From: Legionella clemsonensis
GTDB taxonomy: Bacteria; Pseudomonadota; Gammaproteobacteria; Legionellales; Legionellaceae
Length of the DNA: 64,000 bases
Direction: 5' to 3'
Assembly: GCF_002240035.1 (NCBI RefSeq)
Contig: NZ_CP016397.1
Location: 1,514,501 to 1,578,500, forward strand
Numbering within the stretch: the stretch's first letter is position 1; every line of letters starts with the position of its first letter. The notes under the pieces were generated by a model. It was given only the letters and a program-made list of their open reading frames with translations. It searched no databases and was not told where the DNA came from. This document shows, piece by piece, positions 28,059 to 37,768 of the stretch. The position numbers and the translations under genes are program-made.

Positions 28059-28117
28059 TCAATACTATTTCTAAAGAAGCTAAAAAAGCACGAACGATCA
28101 ATTTTGGAGATTAATTG

Positions 28118-28426
28118 ATGCCAATTTACGAATACGAATGCAGAAATTGCCATCATCATTTTGATTTGATGCAAAAAATCAGCGATGCCCCAGTAAAACA
28201 GTGCCCTAAATGTTTTGAAGACGCTGCTGTACGCCTGGTTTCAGCCACAGGTTTTCAATTAAAAGGAACAGGCTGGTACGCAACTGATTTTAAAAATAAA
28301 GAAAAAAAAGTGGCAACTACGGCAGCATCAGATACTTCGGCAACTGAAAAAAAACCAGCAGAAACCACAACTAAAACTGAAACTAAAACTGAAACTAAAA
28401 CTGAGAAGAAGGGTGATAAAGATTGA
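28118..28426 (+). CDS. FmdB-family zinc-ribbon protein
   Basis: A 102-residue protein with an N-terminal FmdB zinc ribbon: PIYEYECRNCHHHF and VKQCPKCFEDA supply four cysteines, and GFQLKGTGWYATDF is the conserved extension. The tail is low complexity, with three copies of a TKTE unit encoded by a perfect 12-bp tandem repeat at 28370-28405, prone to copy-number change. The ATG at 28118 has GGAG upstream. The order fmdB, DUF502, aspS is widespread in proteobacteria; the function is unknown. Confidence 0.9.
   Translation: MPIYEYECRNCHHHFDLMQKISDAPVKQCPKCFEDAAVRLVSATGFQLKGTGWYATDFKNKEKKVATTAASDTSATEKKPAETTTKTETKTETKTEKKGDKD
28370..28405 (+). repeat. 12-bp tandem repeat, three copies
   Basis: ACTAAAACTGAA is repeated three times (the last copy ends in G) within the 3' end of the FmdB-type gene, coding Thr-Lys-Thr-Glu units. 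Slippage would change the protein length in frame. Confidence 0.85.
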
Positions 28427-29064
28427 AATCTAAAGTTTTCCGCCGCTATATCTTGGCTGGCCTAGTGGTTTGGTTGCCTATTGTTGTTACATTTATTGTC
28501 TTGCGATTTATTATTGAATTACTTGATAAAACGATGGCACTGCTGCCAACTGCCTATCGTCCAGACACATTATTAGGTATTCATATACCAGGTTTAGGAG
28601 TTATCCTGTCGCTGGTTATTATTTTCGTTACAGGTATTATTGCCACCAATTACTTTGGTCAGCTTCTTGTTAGTTTTGGGGAAAAGCTATTAGCCCGAAT
28701 TCCTCTGGTTCGCTCCATTTATAATGCTGCCAAGCAGGTTATTCATGCCTTATTTGCTACTAATAGTCAGGCATTTCGCAAGGTATTACTCATAGAATAT
28801 CCACGAAAGGGTGCATGGAGTATTGCGTTTTTAACAGGTAGCACTGATGGCTCAGTCATTTCAGCTCACACTGAAGAAGAAATGATCTCTCTTTTTGTAC
28901 CTACGACACCTAATCCTACCTCAGGATTTTTGATAATGGTTCCGAAAAAAGAAGCCATTGAAATAGCCATGACAGTAGATGAGGCATTAAAATTTATTAT
29001 CTCTTTAGGAGTAATGCAGTCTACAACAGCTGCAACCTCCGACTTAAAAAATTTAATTGTATAA
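28423..29064 (+). CDS. DUF502 family membrane protein
   Basis: A 213-residue inner-membrane protein with two strong helices (YILAGLVVWLPIVVTFIVL and a second near residues 55-78) and a soluble C-terminal part. The motif LVRSIYNAAKQVIHAL and VPTTPNPTSGFLIMVP are signatures of DUF502 (COG2928). It starts at a TTG that overlaps the upstream stop codon and precedes aspS by 12 bp. The function is unknown; the gene neighbourhood is conserved. Confidence 0.9.
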   Translation: MKSKVFRRYILAGLVVWLPIVVTFIVLRFIIELLDKTMALLPTAYRPDTLLGIHIPGLGVILSLVIIFVTGIIATNYFGQLLVSFGEKLLARIPLVRSIYNAAKQVIHALFATNSQAFRKVLLIEYPRKGAWSIAFLTGSTDGSVISAHTEEEMISLFVPTTPNPTSGFLIMVPKKEAIEIAMTVDEALKFIISLGVMQSTTAATSDLKNLIV

Positions 29065-29076
29065 CAGGCGGCTCAC

Positions 29077-30855
29077 ATGAGATCACATTACTGCACGAGT
29101 ATTCAGGAATCAATGATTGGACAATCGGTTAGTATTTGCGGTTGGGTACATAATCGTCGCGATCATGGCGGGGTAATATTTTTGGATGTTCGTGATCGTT
29201 CCGGCTTGGTGCAAGTGGTTTATGAGCCTGAGTTCGCAGAGATATTCACTATTGCTGAAAAATTACGCCATGAGTTTGTCGTACGAGTTAAAGGGACTAT
29301 TCGCTCTCGCCCGCAGGGAATGATGAATGAAAAAATGGCTACAGGACGGGTTGAAATTTTGGGTACAGAGCTAGAGATATTAAATCAATCCAAAACGCCG
29401 CCATTTTTGCCTGATGATCATCAAACCGTCAATGAAGATTTACGTTATCGCTATCGCTATTTGGATTTACGCCGTAGTGACATGCAATATAATCTGACGC
29501 TTCGTCATAATTTGATACGTTCTATACGTGAGTATCTTAATGGACAAGGTTTTCTGGATATCGAAACCCCCATGCTCACCAAGGCAACACCGGAAGGTGC
29601 TAGAGATTATTTGGTACCGTCTCGGGTTCATCCTGGTCAATTTTATGCGTTGCCACAATCACCGCAATTGTTTAAACAATTGTTGATGATGTCTGGTTTT
29701 GATAAATATTATCAAATTGTCCGTTGCTTTAGAGATGAGGACTTACGCGCCGATAGACAACCTGAATTTACTCAACTCGATATTGAAATGAGTTTTATTA
29801 ATGAAAATCATATTCAAGATCTTATTGAGGGGATGCTGAAAAAAGTTTTCAAAGAAACACTGCAAGTTGAATTACCTGAGAAACTCCCAAAAATGACTTA
29901 TGCAGAGGCAATGCGACGTTTTGGTAGTGATAAGCCGGATCTACGCATTCCTTTAGAATTAGTTGATATTGCTGATTTAGTTAAAGAATGTAATTTTAAT
30001 GTCTTTGCAACAGCTGCAGCTAATCCTGAAGGACGAGTTGTTGCACTAAAATTACCCAAAGGTTGTGAATTAAGTCGCAAAGCATTCGATGATTATGGTA
30101 CTTTTGTGGGAATTTATGGTGCCAAGGGGCTAGCCTACATCAAGATAAATGATCTTGAACAGGGTATGCAGGGCTTACAATCTCCCATTCTTAAATTTTT
30201 ATCAGAAGACTGCGTAAAAGCCATTATTGAACGAGTAGAAGGACAAACTGGTGATGCTATCTTTTTCGGCGCAGGGCATGCTCAGTTAGTTAATGAATCA
30301 ATGGGAGCCTTACGCGTTAAATTAGGGCATGATAATAATCTGGTAGAACAGGGCTGGCGTTTACTATGGGTCGTTAATTGGCCAATGTTTGAGATTGATA
30401 TGAACACCAAGCAGCTACAATCCATGCATCATCCATTTACTTCTCCTCAAGAATTATCGGTAGAGGCATTAAAACAACATCCAACGCAAACACTTGCAAG
30501 AGCTTATGATATTGTTATTAATGGTTTTGAAATTGGTGGTGGTTCTATTCGTATCCATCAACCTCAGTTGCAACAAGCAGTATTTGATTTATTGGGAATA
30601 GGGGAGCAAGAGGCTCAAGAGAAATTTGGATTTTTATTAGATGCGCTGGAGTATGGTTGCCCTCCTCATGGAGGTATTGCCTTGGGTATTGACCGTTTGG
30701 CGATGCTGTTAACCTATTCCAGTTCAATTCGTGATGTTATTGCGTTTCCCAAGACACAGTCTGCTTCTTGTCTTTTGACAAATGCCCCTGCTGTGGTTGG
30801 TAGCACGCAACTTAATGAGTTAGGAATTCGTCTTGCACCATCAGCAACAAAATAA
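29077..30855 (+). CDS. aspS: Aspartyl-tRNA synthetase
   Basis: A 592-residue class II synthetase. The N-terminal OB fold ([20 protein letters not shown]) binds the anticodon. Motif 2 is [18 protein letters not shown] and motif 3 is [13 protein letters not shown]. The large GAD insertion typical of bacterial AspRS is present in the middle. Whether it also charges tRNA-Asn cannot be read directly from sequence. The 3' end overlaps the mechanosensitive channel gene by 23 bp. Confidence 0.97.
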   Translation: MRSHYCTSIQESMIGQSVSICGWVHNRRDHGGVIFLDVRDRSGLVQVVYEPEFAEIFTIAEKLRHEFVVRVKGTIRSRPQGMMNEKMATGRVEILGTELEILNQSKTPPFLPDDHQTVNEDLRYRYRYLDLRRSDMQYNLTLRHNLIRSIREYLNGQGFLDIETPMLTKATPEGARDYLVPSRVHPGQFYALPQSPQLFKQLLMMSGFDKYYQIVRCFRDEDLRADRQPEFTQLDIEMSFINENHIQDLIEGMLKKVFKETLQVELPEKLPKMTYAEAMRRFGSDKPDLRIPLELVDIADLVKECNFNVFATAAANPEGRVVALKLPKGCELSRKAFDDYGTFVGIYGAKGLAYIKINDLEQGMQGLQSPILKFLSEDCVKAIIERVEGQTGDAIFFGAGHAQLVNESMGALRVKLGHDNNLVEQGWRLLWVVNWPMFEIDMNTKQLQSMHHPFTSPQELSVEALKQHPTQTLARAYDIVINGFEIGGGSIRIHQPQLQQAVFDLLGIGEQEAQEKFGFLLDALEYGCPPHGGIALGIDRLAMLLTYSSSIRDVIAFPKTQSASCLLTNAPAVVGSTQLNELGIRLAPSATK

Positions 30856-33790
30856 ACCTGATAAAACCAGCACACTGATAAAAAGCTGCTGGTTTTATTG
30901 CTATTTTTTATTGAGCCTGTTTATTGTCTGGCTACTATCCGTGCACGCAGGCTTTGCCAAGACAGAAGATAGCTCAAGCAAGTTAATAGAATATCTCGTC
31001 CAGGAAAAAAATAAATTCACTTTGGCTATTAATGAGATAAAACTCATTTCGCCACCAGTCGATCAGGCAAGCTATCAGAAACAACTGCAGGAAAATAATG
31101 CAATGATGGCGCTTAATCAGGCTAAAATTACCAGTCTTGAAAGCTTCCTGACAAATCAAAAGCAGTTACAGCAAGATTTAACGCAGCGATTAAAACACTT
31201 GCAGCAAACATCTTTATCACAGGATGATTCGCAAGAACGAATTAGCAAAATTAATACGCTCACCGATGTCAATAAAAAAACGATTGATCTAATTAATGAA
31301 AATTTATCATTGGCTAATCGTTATCAACAGGCCCTGGTTTTGCATAAGCAACAATTAGATTTATGGTATTCAAAAGCGCTCATGCAAGAGCAATTAGCAA
31401 AATTTCATGAACAAAAGGAAAAATTTAATCAATCTTTAGCTCGTTTATATGAACATACCATTAAGCTGCAACAGGAAATAAAATCAGATAATGATTTTCC
31501 CTCTGTATATCGAGCAGAAGCCAAATTATTACTCAATAATCAGGTCATTAATTTAACCCAATATAAAATAGCCGAACTTGATCTGCAAAAAAAACTGGTG
31601 AAGGCTGATTATTTGTTACTTAAAGATCCTAACATAAGAACACTGCAAAGAATCACAGATACTTATAAAGAGGCCATTACTCAGTTATCTGAAATAGAAC
31701 AAAGTTTAAAAAAAATGGTTTCAATGTTAACGGATGAACGTAGTCACTTAACTGATGAAAATTTAAAAAAACAATTTTCCGCGTTGATACGTATCGTTGA
31801 TGCGAGAATTGAAGGCATTGTTATTCAACAGCAAACGCTGCAAGAGGATTTAGAAAATCATCTGGAAGAGTTAAAAAAACAACTATCGGTAAGGCAGAGT
31901 TTGTCGGAATATCGGCTAGATAGTTGGCCGCTTATTTTTGAGCAGTTGATTCATATTCCAGCGCAAATTTACAATTATTTGAAATCATTAGTGTTCAAAG
32001 TGAAGGATAATTATTTGTGGCAGGATTTTTTCCCATCTGCAATGCTTTGGATTATTTTGGGCTTTCTCATTCTTGCTGCCTACGGCTTGCACAAATTGTT
32101 AAAGCGGTTAACTCGAGATAAGGAACGATCGCGCCTTTCGGGGCATCTATATGATGGAGCACTTATCTTATTAAGCCGTAATATTCCTCATTTGACCATT
32201 GTGGCCTCGGTATTAATTTTACTTTACGGTAATCATATCCTTTTCTCAAACTATCAATTATTGCTCAACTTGATTTTTGTCTGGCTTATTTTTCGCCTGT
32301 TAATTTTAATTGCACGACTTGTACTGCTGGAGAGAGTTAGTGATTCGTCAGGAACCGACGTTCGACTTTACTATCGCATTAAATGGCTTTTGCTTGCAGG
32401 GGGATGGGCAACAGCCTTGATGGTTATTAGTCACTTGTTGCCTCTATCTGCACTGATGCAGGATATATTTAACCGTCTGTTCATGCTATTTTTGCTTGCT
32501 GTCTCTATTGTAGGCTGGAAAAATAGAGAAACTATCAGTCACCTGCTGCATCCCCTATTGAAAACTAAAAAGCGTTATTTTCGTAATGCCGTGATGCTGT
32601 TGGTAATATTAATTCCTTTAACTTTATTTACTACGGCGATAATTGGTCAAATGGGATATATTAATCTCGCATGGTCGATGAGTCGCTACGAAGTACAAAT
32701 TTTGCTTGTCCTTACGGGTTATGTTGTAATCCGCGGCTTATTAATTGATGCACTTGATCTTTTTTCTGAATGGATGATTTCATCCATGCGCAATGGTTGG
32801 TTATGGATTGAAGTTTTTCTAAAACCACTCGATAAAGTATTGCGGGTCTTGCTAATTGGCGCTAGTTTGTATCTATTAAGCCAATTATTTGGTGTGCATT
32901 CAGATTCCCTTATTATTGCCAATTTAATGAAATTCGGCGAATACCCCTTGATTAATTTATCAGGAGTTTATATTACTCCCTTTAGTATTATTGCATTTCT
33001 TATCTTACTGTCAGTTTTTGCCTGGGCTGCTAAATGGACACGAGAGTTTAGTTATCGCTGGCTCTATCGCAATGCACGTGACGCAGGTATTAGGAATAGT
33101 TTATCAGTATTCACACAATATGCTGTTATTTTGATTGGTGGTTTTATCACTTTACGAGTTCTGGGGCTGGATTTTAGTGGCATGTCAATGGTAATCGGGG
33201 GACTGGCTGTTGGTATGGGTTTTGGTTTACGGGATTTTGCATCCAATGTGGTCGGTGGTTTAATGTTACTCATTGAGCGACCCGTTCGCGAAGGGGATTT
33301 AATTACCCTCGGTAATTTTGAAGGTCGCGTTGCTCATATTGGTATTCGCTCAATGCGAGTTTGCTCATGGGATAATACGGAAGTTCTAATACCTAATGCG
33401 GAAACTTTCAACAAGCCATTTACAAACTGGACGCATCAAGACAGTATTGTGCGAACTGTTATTCCAATTAAAGTAAGTCGTGCCGATGATCCTGTGATGA
33501 TTCAGCAATTAATTTTGGATGTTCTTGCAGTGATTCCAGAAATTGTTAATGACCCGCCATCCCAAGTATTTCTAAAACAAATTGATGATGCCTTGATTGA
33601 ATTTGAGATACGTTATTTTATTAATGTTCAGTTGTATACGCGTTTTGAAATTCGCTCAAAAGTTTTATTTGCAATTACAGCACAATTTAAAGCCGCTGGG
33701 ATTAAACCACCGATTCCTCCAATTAGTGTGGAATTAAAAGAAGGGGAATATGCACCAACAACTATTTCCAAAAGAGCAATTGAAGAGTGA
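30833..33790 (+). CDS. MscS-family mechanosensitive channel, large multi-domain
   Basis: A 985-residue inner-membrane protein of the MscK/MscM-like class. The N-terminus has a signal or anchor helix ([17 protein letters not shown]) and a long periplasmic coiled-coil part rich in Gln, Leu and Lys (residues 45-370). About ten membrane helices follow from residue 395. The pore helix and beta domain read [20 protein letters not shown], then [18 protein letters not shown] and [16 protein letters not shown], as in MscS. It opens under membrane tension and protects against hypo-osmotic shock. The start is a TTG with AGGA at the right distance, inside the aspS 3' end; the gene in turn overlaps mutH by 41 bp. 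Confidence 0.92.
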   Translation: MHHQQQNKPDKTSTLIKSCWFYCYFLLSLFIVWLLSVHAGFAKTEDSSSKLIEYLVQEKNKFTLAINEIKLISPPVDQASYQKQLQENNAMMALNQAKITSLESFLTNQKQLQQDLTQRLKHLQQTSLSQDDSQERISKINTLTDVNKKTIDLINENLSLANRYQQALVLHKQQLDLWYSKALMQEQLAKFHEQKEKFNQSLARLYEHTIKLQQEIKSDNDFPSVYRAEAKLLLNNQVINLTQYKIAELDLQKKLVKADYLLLKDPNIRTLQRITDTYKEAITQLSEIEQSLKKMVSMLTDERSHLTDENLKKQFSALIRIVDARIEGIVIQQQTLQEDLENHLEELKKQLSVRQSLSEYRLDSWPLIFEQLIHIPAQIYNYLKSLVFKVKDNYLWQDFFPSAMLWIILGFLILAAYGLHKLLKRLTRDKERSRLSGHLYDGALILLSRNIPHLTIVASVLILLYGNHILFSNYQLLLNLIFVWLIFRLLILIARLVLLERVSDSSGTDVRLYYRIKWLLLAGGWATALMVISHLLPLSALMQDIFNRLFMLFLLAVSIVGWKNRETISHLLHPLLKTKKRYFRNAVMLLVILIPLTLFTTAIIGQMGYINLAWSMSRYEVQILLVLTGYVVIRGLLIDALDLFSEWMISSMRNGWLWIEVFLKPLDKVLRVLLIGASLYLLSQLFGVHSDSLIIANLMKFGEYPLINLSGVYITPFSIIAFLILLSVFAWAAKWTREFSYRWLYRNARDAGIRNSLSVFTQYAVILIGGFITLRVLGLDFSGMSMVIGGLAVGMGFGLRDFASNVVGGLMLLIERPVREGDLITLGNFEGRVAHIGIRSMRVCSWDNTEVLIPNAETFNKPFTNWTHQDSIVRTVIPIKVSRADDPVMIQQLILDVLAVIPEIVNDPPSQVFLKQIDDALIEFEIRYFINVQLYTRFEIRSKVLFAITAQFKAAGIKPPIPPISVELKEGEYAPTTISKRAIEE

Positions 33791-34430
33791 GACTGAGCTT
33801 CTGGAGCGTTGTCGTAATATTGAAGGTTTAAGTTTTTTACAATTAGCTTCTATGCTTCAAATTTCCATTCCTGCTGAGAAAACAAAGCGTAAAGGCTGGA
33901 CGGGCCTGGCTATTGAATTAGCGTTAGGAACTACCGCAGGCACAAAAGCCATTCCTGATTTTTCTTATCTTGGTATTGAGCTTAAAACTTTACCCCTTAA
34001 CCCTACAGGCAAACCGGCCGAATCCACGTTTGTAACCAGCATTCCTCTATTAACCATTCATCAACAACAGTGGCTCTCTTCGCAATGCTACTCCAAGTTA
34101 AGACGCATTTTATGGATACCTGTTGAAGGCGATAGAAATATTCCTTTCGAGCATCGACGAATAGGACACGGCTTTTTATGGTCTCCCAGTAAAGAAGATG
34201 AATTGATTCTCGCCGGCGACTGGCATGAGTTAACATTCATGATAGGATGCGGAAAGTTGGAAAAAATTGATGCCACCATAGGACAGTATCTGCAAGTTAG
34301 ACCTAAAGCAGCAAACGCTAAATCACTTTGCTATGGATTTGATGAAGAGGGCAGTAAAATTTTAACGCTTCCTCGCGGATTTTATCTACGCAGTAGTTTT
34401 ACAGCACAAATTTTACAAATGATACTCTAG
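33750..34430 (+). CDS. mutH: DNA mismatch repair endonuclease MutH
   Basis: A 226-residue endonuclease that nicks the unmethylated strand at hemimethylated GATC sites in methyl-directed mismatch repair. The nuclease core is clear: KGWTGLAIELALGTTAGTKA, then PDFSYLGIELKTLPL with the D-x(n)-E-x-K active site. The ATG is preceded by GAAGGGG, and the frame overlaps the channel gene by 41 bp. MutH is confined to part of the gammaproteobacteria and requires Dam methylation, which should be present elsewhere in this genome. RecJ, in the same window, acts later in the same pathway. Confidence 0.94.
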   Translation: MHQQLFPKEQLKSETELLERCRNIEGLSFLQLASMLQISIPAEKTKRKGWTGLAIELALGTTAGTKAIPDFSYLGIELKTLPLNPTGKPAESTFVTSIPLLTIHQQQWLSSQCYSKLRRILWIPVEGDRNIPFEHRRIGHGFLWSPSKEDELILAGDWHELTFMIGCGKLEKIDATIGQYLQVRPKAANAKSLCYGFDEEGSKILTLPRGFYLRSSFTAQILQMIL

Positions 34431-34503
34431 GTTAACTCATCACACCCCTTCATCATGATTTGCTCACCCCGTACTGAGGGCTGACACCATTATTTAAACA
34501 TTA

Positions 34504-36576
34504 CTACAAAGGAGAAGTTTTAAAAGGAGTAGGGGATTTAATGGAAGATTCAACTTGTTCTTGTTTTTTGTCAGAGCTCTCCTCCATTATTTGTCTCTCT
34601 TTTAAAGGTACTGCGTCTGGTCTTGGAGAAGAGTGAACCGCTTTTGGCATTACTTTTATCATTGTGCTGTAAGAGGGGGATATTCCATTTTCATCTGATT
34701 TAAAGGCTACAACTGGATGCAGTCGGTTATACATGCCATAGAGTGAGGAAAGGCGTTTATCGTTTAAGGCAGCAAGATGAGATTTTAAATTAATTGGGTC
34801 ACCTTTTAGTTTATTAAGGAGTGCCTGGGCAGCAGAAATCTTCTCTGTTTTTGAAAAACCTGTATGCAAAAGATCCTTGTACTCAGGCTCCGTGTTGCGG
34901 TGGGCAATATAGCATTCCAGAGCTTTTTTGAGAAAATTATTCTGGGTTTCAATATCACATTGAGCGATTTTCTGAAGTAAAGCAGAATCTGGTTTAATGT
35001 CATTAATCGATAATGTTGTTTTCTCTAGAAGGATTGGTATTAATTGCAAATGATTATTCTTACACGCAACTCCTAAAGGCGTTAAATTTTCTTTAGTACG
35101 TATGTCGCAATCTGCATAAGACAATAATTTTTCAACCATTGCTTTGTTACCGGTGGCGCAAGCGAAATGAAAAGGAGTGTTACCTTGTAAAGTTTTTGCA
35201 TTACAATTTTTGTCTCCCTCTTCGTATCGGTCTAAAAGCTCTTGAACTAATTCGAGATGTCCACTTTTCACTGCAACATGTAAGACAGTTATATTATCTA
35301 TATTTTTTTCCTTCGGGTCTGCTCCATGCTTTAAAAGTAACTTAGCTAATTCGAGATTACCATAATGACAGGCCGTGCGAAGCGGGGTATATCCCTTGAT
35401 ATCTTTTGCATTAATATCAACACCTGAATCAATAAACTGTTTTGCTAAATCAACTGCTTCTGCCCCTGCATGCTTAGCTGCTGCTACCGCATGAAGGACA
35501 TTTCCTTTACGATAAGTGGCATGAAGGTTAAATGTTGGGTGCTTTCGAATTTTTTCTACAAGAGAGTAGTTTTTAGATTTAAGCGCAGCAAAAATAGCAT
35601 TTGATTTGCTCAAATCAATAGACGGAAGTTTTAATAAAAAGTCTGCCACATCATTGCTACAACGAAAGCATGCTATTTCAAGTGCTCGCGATATTTTAGG
35701 AGCATAAATTTTTGTAAAGTCAATTCGTCTTAATGTGTCAACATCGTTGTTCTCCGCTGCACACTCCAAGACAGTAAAACCTATACTATCCTGGGAAGGT
35801 ATTAATGGATGTGTTGCTTTTAAATGATTAAGATTCAGAGGGTTAGCTTTACTGGTAAAAACAGAGACAGACATTACAAGCGGCCTTTCGCCAATCCAAT
35901 TGCGCCATGACTTGTTAAAAGTTTTATTTAATTTCTTTGCAAGTTGTTGGCTATTGTAATGTGTATTTAATTCATCGAGACTGTCCGTTTCAATTAATTG
36001 AAATTGATCTTTCCCTAAAACCCGAATAGCTACAGAGTGGTTATTGCATGATAAATTAATTGCTGAATCTGGATAATCTTTTAGTTCTTGGCCGATGCCT
36101 TTTAAAAACTCCGCTAGCTCTTTCTGATTATATTGATCATTTGTTCTTAAGGCGCAATGCAATCCCCCAAGATTTTCCAATTCCTTTGATTGTATATAAG
36201 CGGATATTTCGATTTCATGATCTTGAAAATAACTTCTACCACCAAACATCTCAGCTCCAATCTCTGGATTGAGATAAAGTGCTATACCTTCAAAAAATGC
36301 AGGAATCTCGAGTATTTGGTGATTATCAGGAATCTCTTGCTCGGTTTTTGATAACTTCTGTAATACAGCAATATCGCTTTTAAGTTTTTCGGGTTTATCC
36401 TTGTATTGCTCAAGAATTTCAAGTCTTTTATAAAATCTTTCTATCTGACCACAGCAAGCAGCTTGTATTAGCATAGCTGAAAAGCCTTTGCACAACCCCT
36501 CGTTTGTTATTGATGCGTATCCCAATTCTTGGGCAATGCGTGTTAACTGCAAATGTTTCATAAAGGTGTGATACAT
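34504..36576 (-). CDS. Ankyrin-repeat protein with papain-like N-terminal domain, putative Dot/Icm effector
   Basis: A 690-residue protein. Residues 1-230 form a domain with GLCKGFSAMLIQAAC (Cys29), NNHSVAIRV (His180) and QLIETDSL (Asp198). The order and spacing fit a papain-like/C58 (YopT-type) cysteine protease or an inactive relative. About five ankyrin repeats follow around residues 365-545 (GYTPLRTACHYGNLELAKLL, NTPFHFACATGNKAMVEKLL). The C-terminus is acidic and Ser/Lys-rich (MEESSDKKQEQVESS) and could serve as a Dot/Icm secretion signal. Such a protease-like plus ankyrin layout is known for Legionella effectors such as LegA7/AnkZ; a specific orthologue is not claimed. No strong ribosome site distinguishes the ATG at 36576 from one 15 bp later. 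It is divergent from the amidoligase gene. Confidence 0.75.
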   Translation of the reverse strand: MYHTFMKHLQLTRIAQELGYASITNEGLCKGFSAMLIQAACCGQIERFYKRLEILEQYKDKPEKLKSDIAVLQKLSKTEQEIPDNHQILEIPAFFEGIALYLNPEIGAEMFGGRSYFQDHEIEISAYIQSKELENLGGLHCALRTNDQYNQKELAEFLKGIGQELKDYPDSAINLSCNNHSVAIRVLGKDQFQLIETDSLDELNTHYNSQQLAKKLNKTFNKSWRNWIGERPLVMSVSVFTSKANPLNLNHLKATHPLIPSQDSIGFTVLECAAENNDVDTLRRIDFTKIYAPKISRALEIACFRCSNDVADFLLKLPSIDLSKSNAIFAALKSKNYSLVEKIRKHPTFNLHATYRKGNVLHAVAAAKHAGAEAVDLAKQFIDSGVDINAKDIKGYTPLRTACHYGNLELAKLLLKHGADPKEKNIDNITVLHVAVKSGHLELVQELLDRYEEGDKNCNAKTLQGNTPFHFACATGNKAMVEKLLSYADCDIRTKENLTPLGVACKNNHLQLIPILLEKTTLSINDIKPDSALLQKIAQCDIETQNNFLKKALECYIAHRNTEPEYKDLLHTGFSKTEKISAAQALLNKLKGDPINLKSHLAALNDKRLSSLYGMYNRLHPVVAFKSDENGISPSYSTMIKVMPKAVHSSPRPDAVPLKERQIMEESSDKKQEQVESSIKSPTPFKTSPL

Positions 36577-36642
36577 GTAAACTTGCTAAAATTATAGTCA
36601 AAGCGTCTATATATTGTTCTTGATTGAAAAGACTAAGGGTAG

Positions 36643-36665
36643 GGGTGATTTGACCGATGGGTCAA
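36643..36665. promoter_or_regulatory. Palindromic operator-like sites in a divergent effector promoter
   Basis: GGGTGATTTGACC (36643-36655) resembles the GGGTAAT/ATTACCC palindrome found before three other genes in this window. It overlaps a second palindrome TTGACC-GATG-GGTCAA (36650-36665). A TGCTTTAAC element lies about 35 bp to the right of the first site's centre. The region drives the ankyrin gene on one side and the amidoligase pair on the other. Confidence 0.4.
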
Positions 36666-36778
36666 TCAATGTTTCTACAATGCTTTAACCAATTAGTCAA
36701 TTATCAATTTCCGTAGTTACAGTTCAAAATAGTCTATAGTAAAATTTAACGACTTCATTATTTGTCAGACTTGAATTA

Positions 36779-37768
36779 ATGAGCAATAAAGGACTATTTC
36801 CACCATTGATGCAAAACTATGCGCAACAAGAAAGATTAGTTGGGTTTGAGATTGAGTACGTTGGGCTTTCCATCCAAGATTCCACAAAGCTTTTGCAAAA
36901 ACTCTATTCAGGCACTATTCAAGTCCATAATCATCAACAATGGTCATTGGTTAACTCAGCGTTAGGTACCTTTAATATTGAGATGGATGCACAAATTTTA
37001 AAGAATTTGGCAAAAAAATCCGCTGAAAACGTTAAACAGAAAAAAGTTGATATTGAGGGCTATCTGGAAAAAACAATTTCTTATGTGCTGCAGAATGTTG
37101 TCCCTATTGAGATTATTACTCCACCTGTTTTAATTTCACAAATAGCATTGTTAAATCAAATTATTCCTGAACTAAGAAAAAATAAAGCCAAAGATACTCA
37201 TTCTTCGCTATTAGCTGCTTTTGGCGTTCATATTAATCCAGATGTGCCAAAACTCAATTCCACTACGATTTTATCTTATCTACAAGCTTATATTTTATTA
37301 AATGACTGGTTACGTGACGTAATAAAAGTTGATCTTACCAGAGAAATTTCACCTTATATTGATGAATATCCAGAAAATTATGCACTAAAAATTTTACAAC
37401 CCTCTTATAAACCATCCTTATCCAATTTAATTGATGATTATCTACTCTATAATTATACCCGAAATCGTTCCCTGGATTTATTACCACTTTTTGCCTATAT
37501 GGACGACATGAAAGTGAGAAATCACGTGGATTTTACTTTAATTAAACCACGTCCGACTTTTCATTATCGCTTACCTAATACTAATCTACACTCAACATCT
37601 TGGGATCTTATCGTTGAATGGAGGCGATGGCTTGTTGTTGAAAAATTAGCTGCTAATGAAAGACTGAGGATGCAGTTAAGTGAAGATTATTTAAAACAAA
37701 AAAAAGAAGTGTTTATGCCGACTACAAAATGGTTAAATCATATCACTCCCTATGTAAAAGAACTATGA
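36779..37768 (+). CDS. Putative amidoligase (Amidoligase_2 / COOH-NH2 ligase family)
   Basis: A 329-residue protein of the glutamine-synthetase-like amidoligase superfamily described by Aravind and colleagues. Supporting stretches are the first metal strand VGFEIEYVGL (Glu-x-Glu), FNIEMDAQIL, EIITPPV, AAFGVHINPDVP (the conserved GxHxN pattern) and IKPRPTFHYRLPN with Arg residues. These enzymes are predicted to make amide bonds between carboxylates and amines on peptides or small molecules, using ATP. The next gene, a class-I glutamine amidotransferase-like hydrolase, overlaps its stop codon by four bases, a pairing that fits a modification and reversal or ammonia-supply couple. The substrate is unknown. 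Confidence 0.75.
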   Translation: MSNKGLFPPLMQNYAQQERLVGFEIEYVGLSIQDSTKLLQKLYSGTIQVHNHQQWSLVNSALGTFNIEMDAQILKNLAKKSAENVKQKKVDIEGYLEKTISYVLQNVVPIEIITPPVLISQIALLNQIIPELRKNKAKDTHSSLLAAFGVHINPDVPKLNSTTILSYLQAYILLNDWLRDVIKVDLTREISPYIDEYPENYALKILQPSYKPSLSNLIDDYLLYNYTRNRSLDLLPLFAYMDDMKVRNHVDFTLIKPRPTFHYRLPNTNLHSTSWDLIVEWRRWLVVEKLAANERLRMQLSEDYLKQKKEVFMPTTKWLNHITPYVKEL

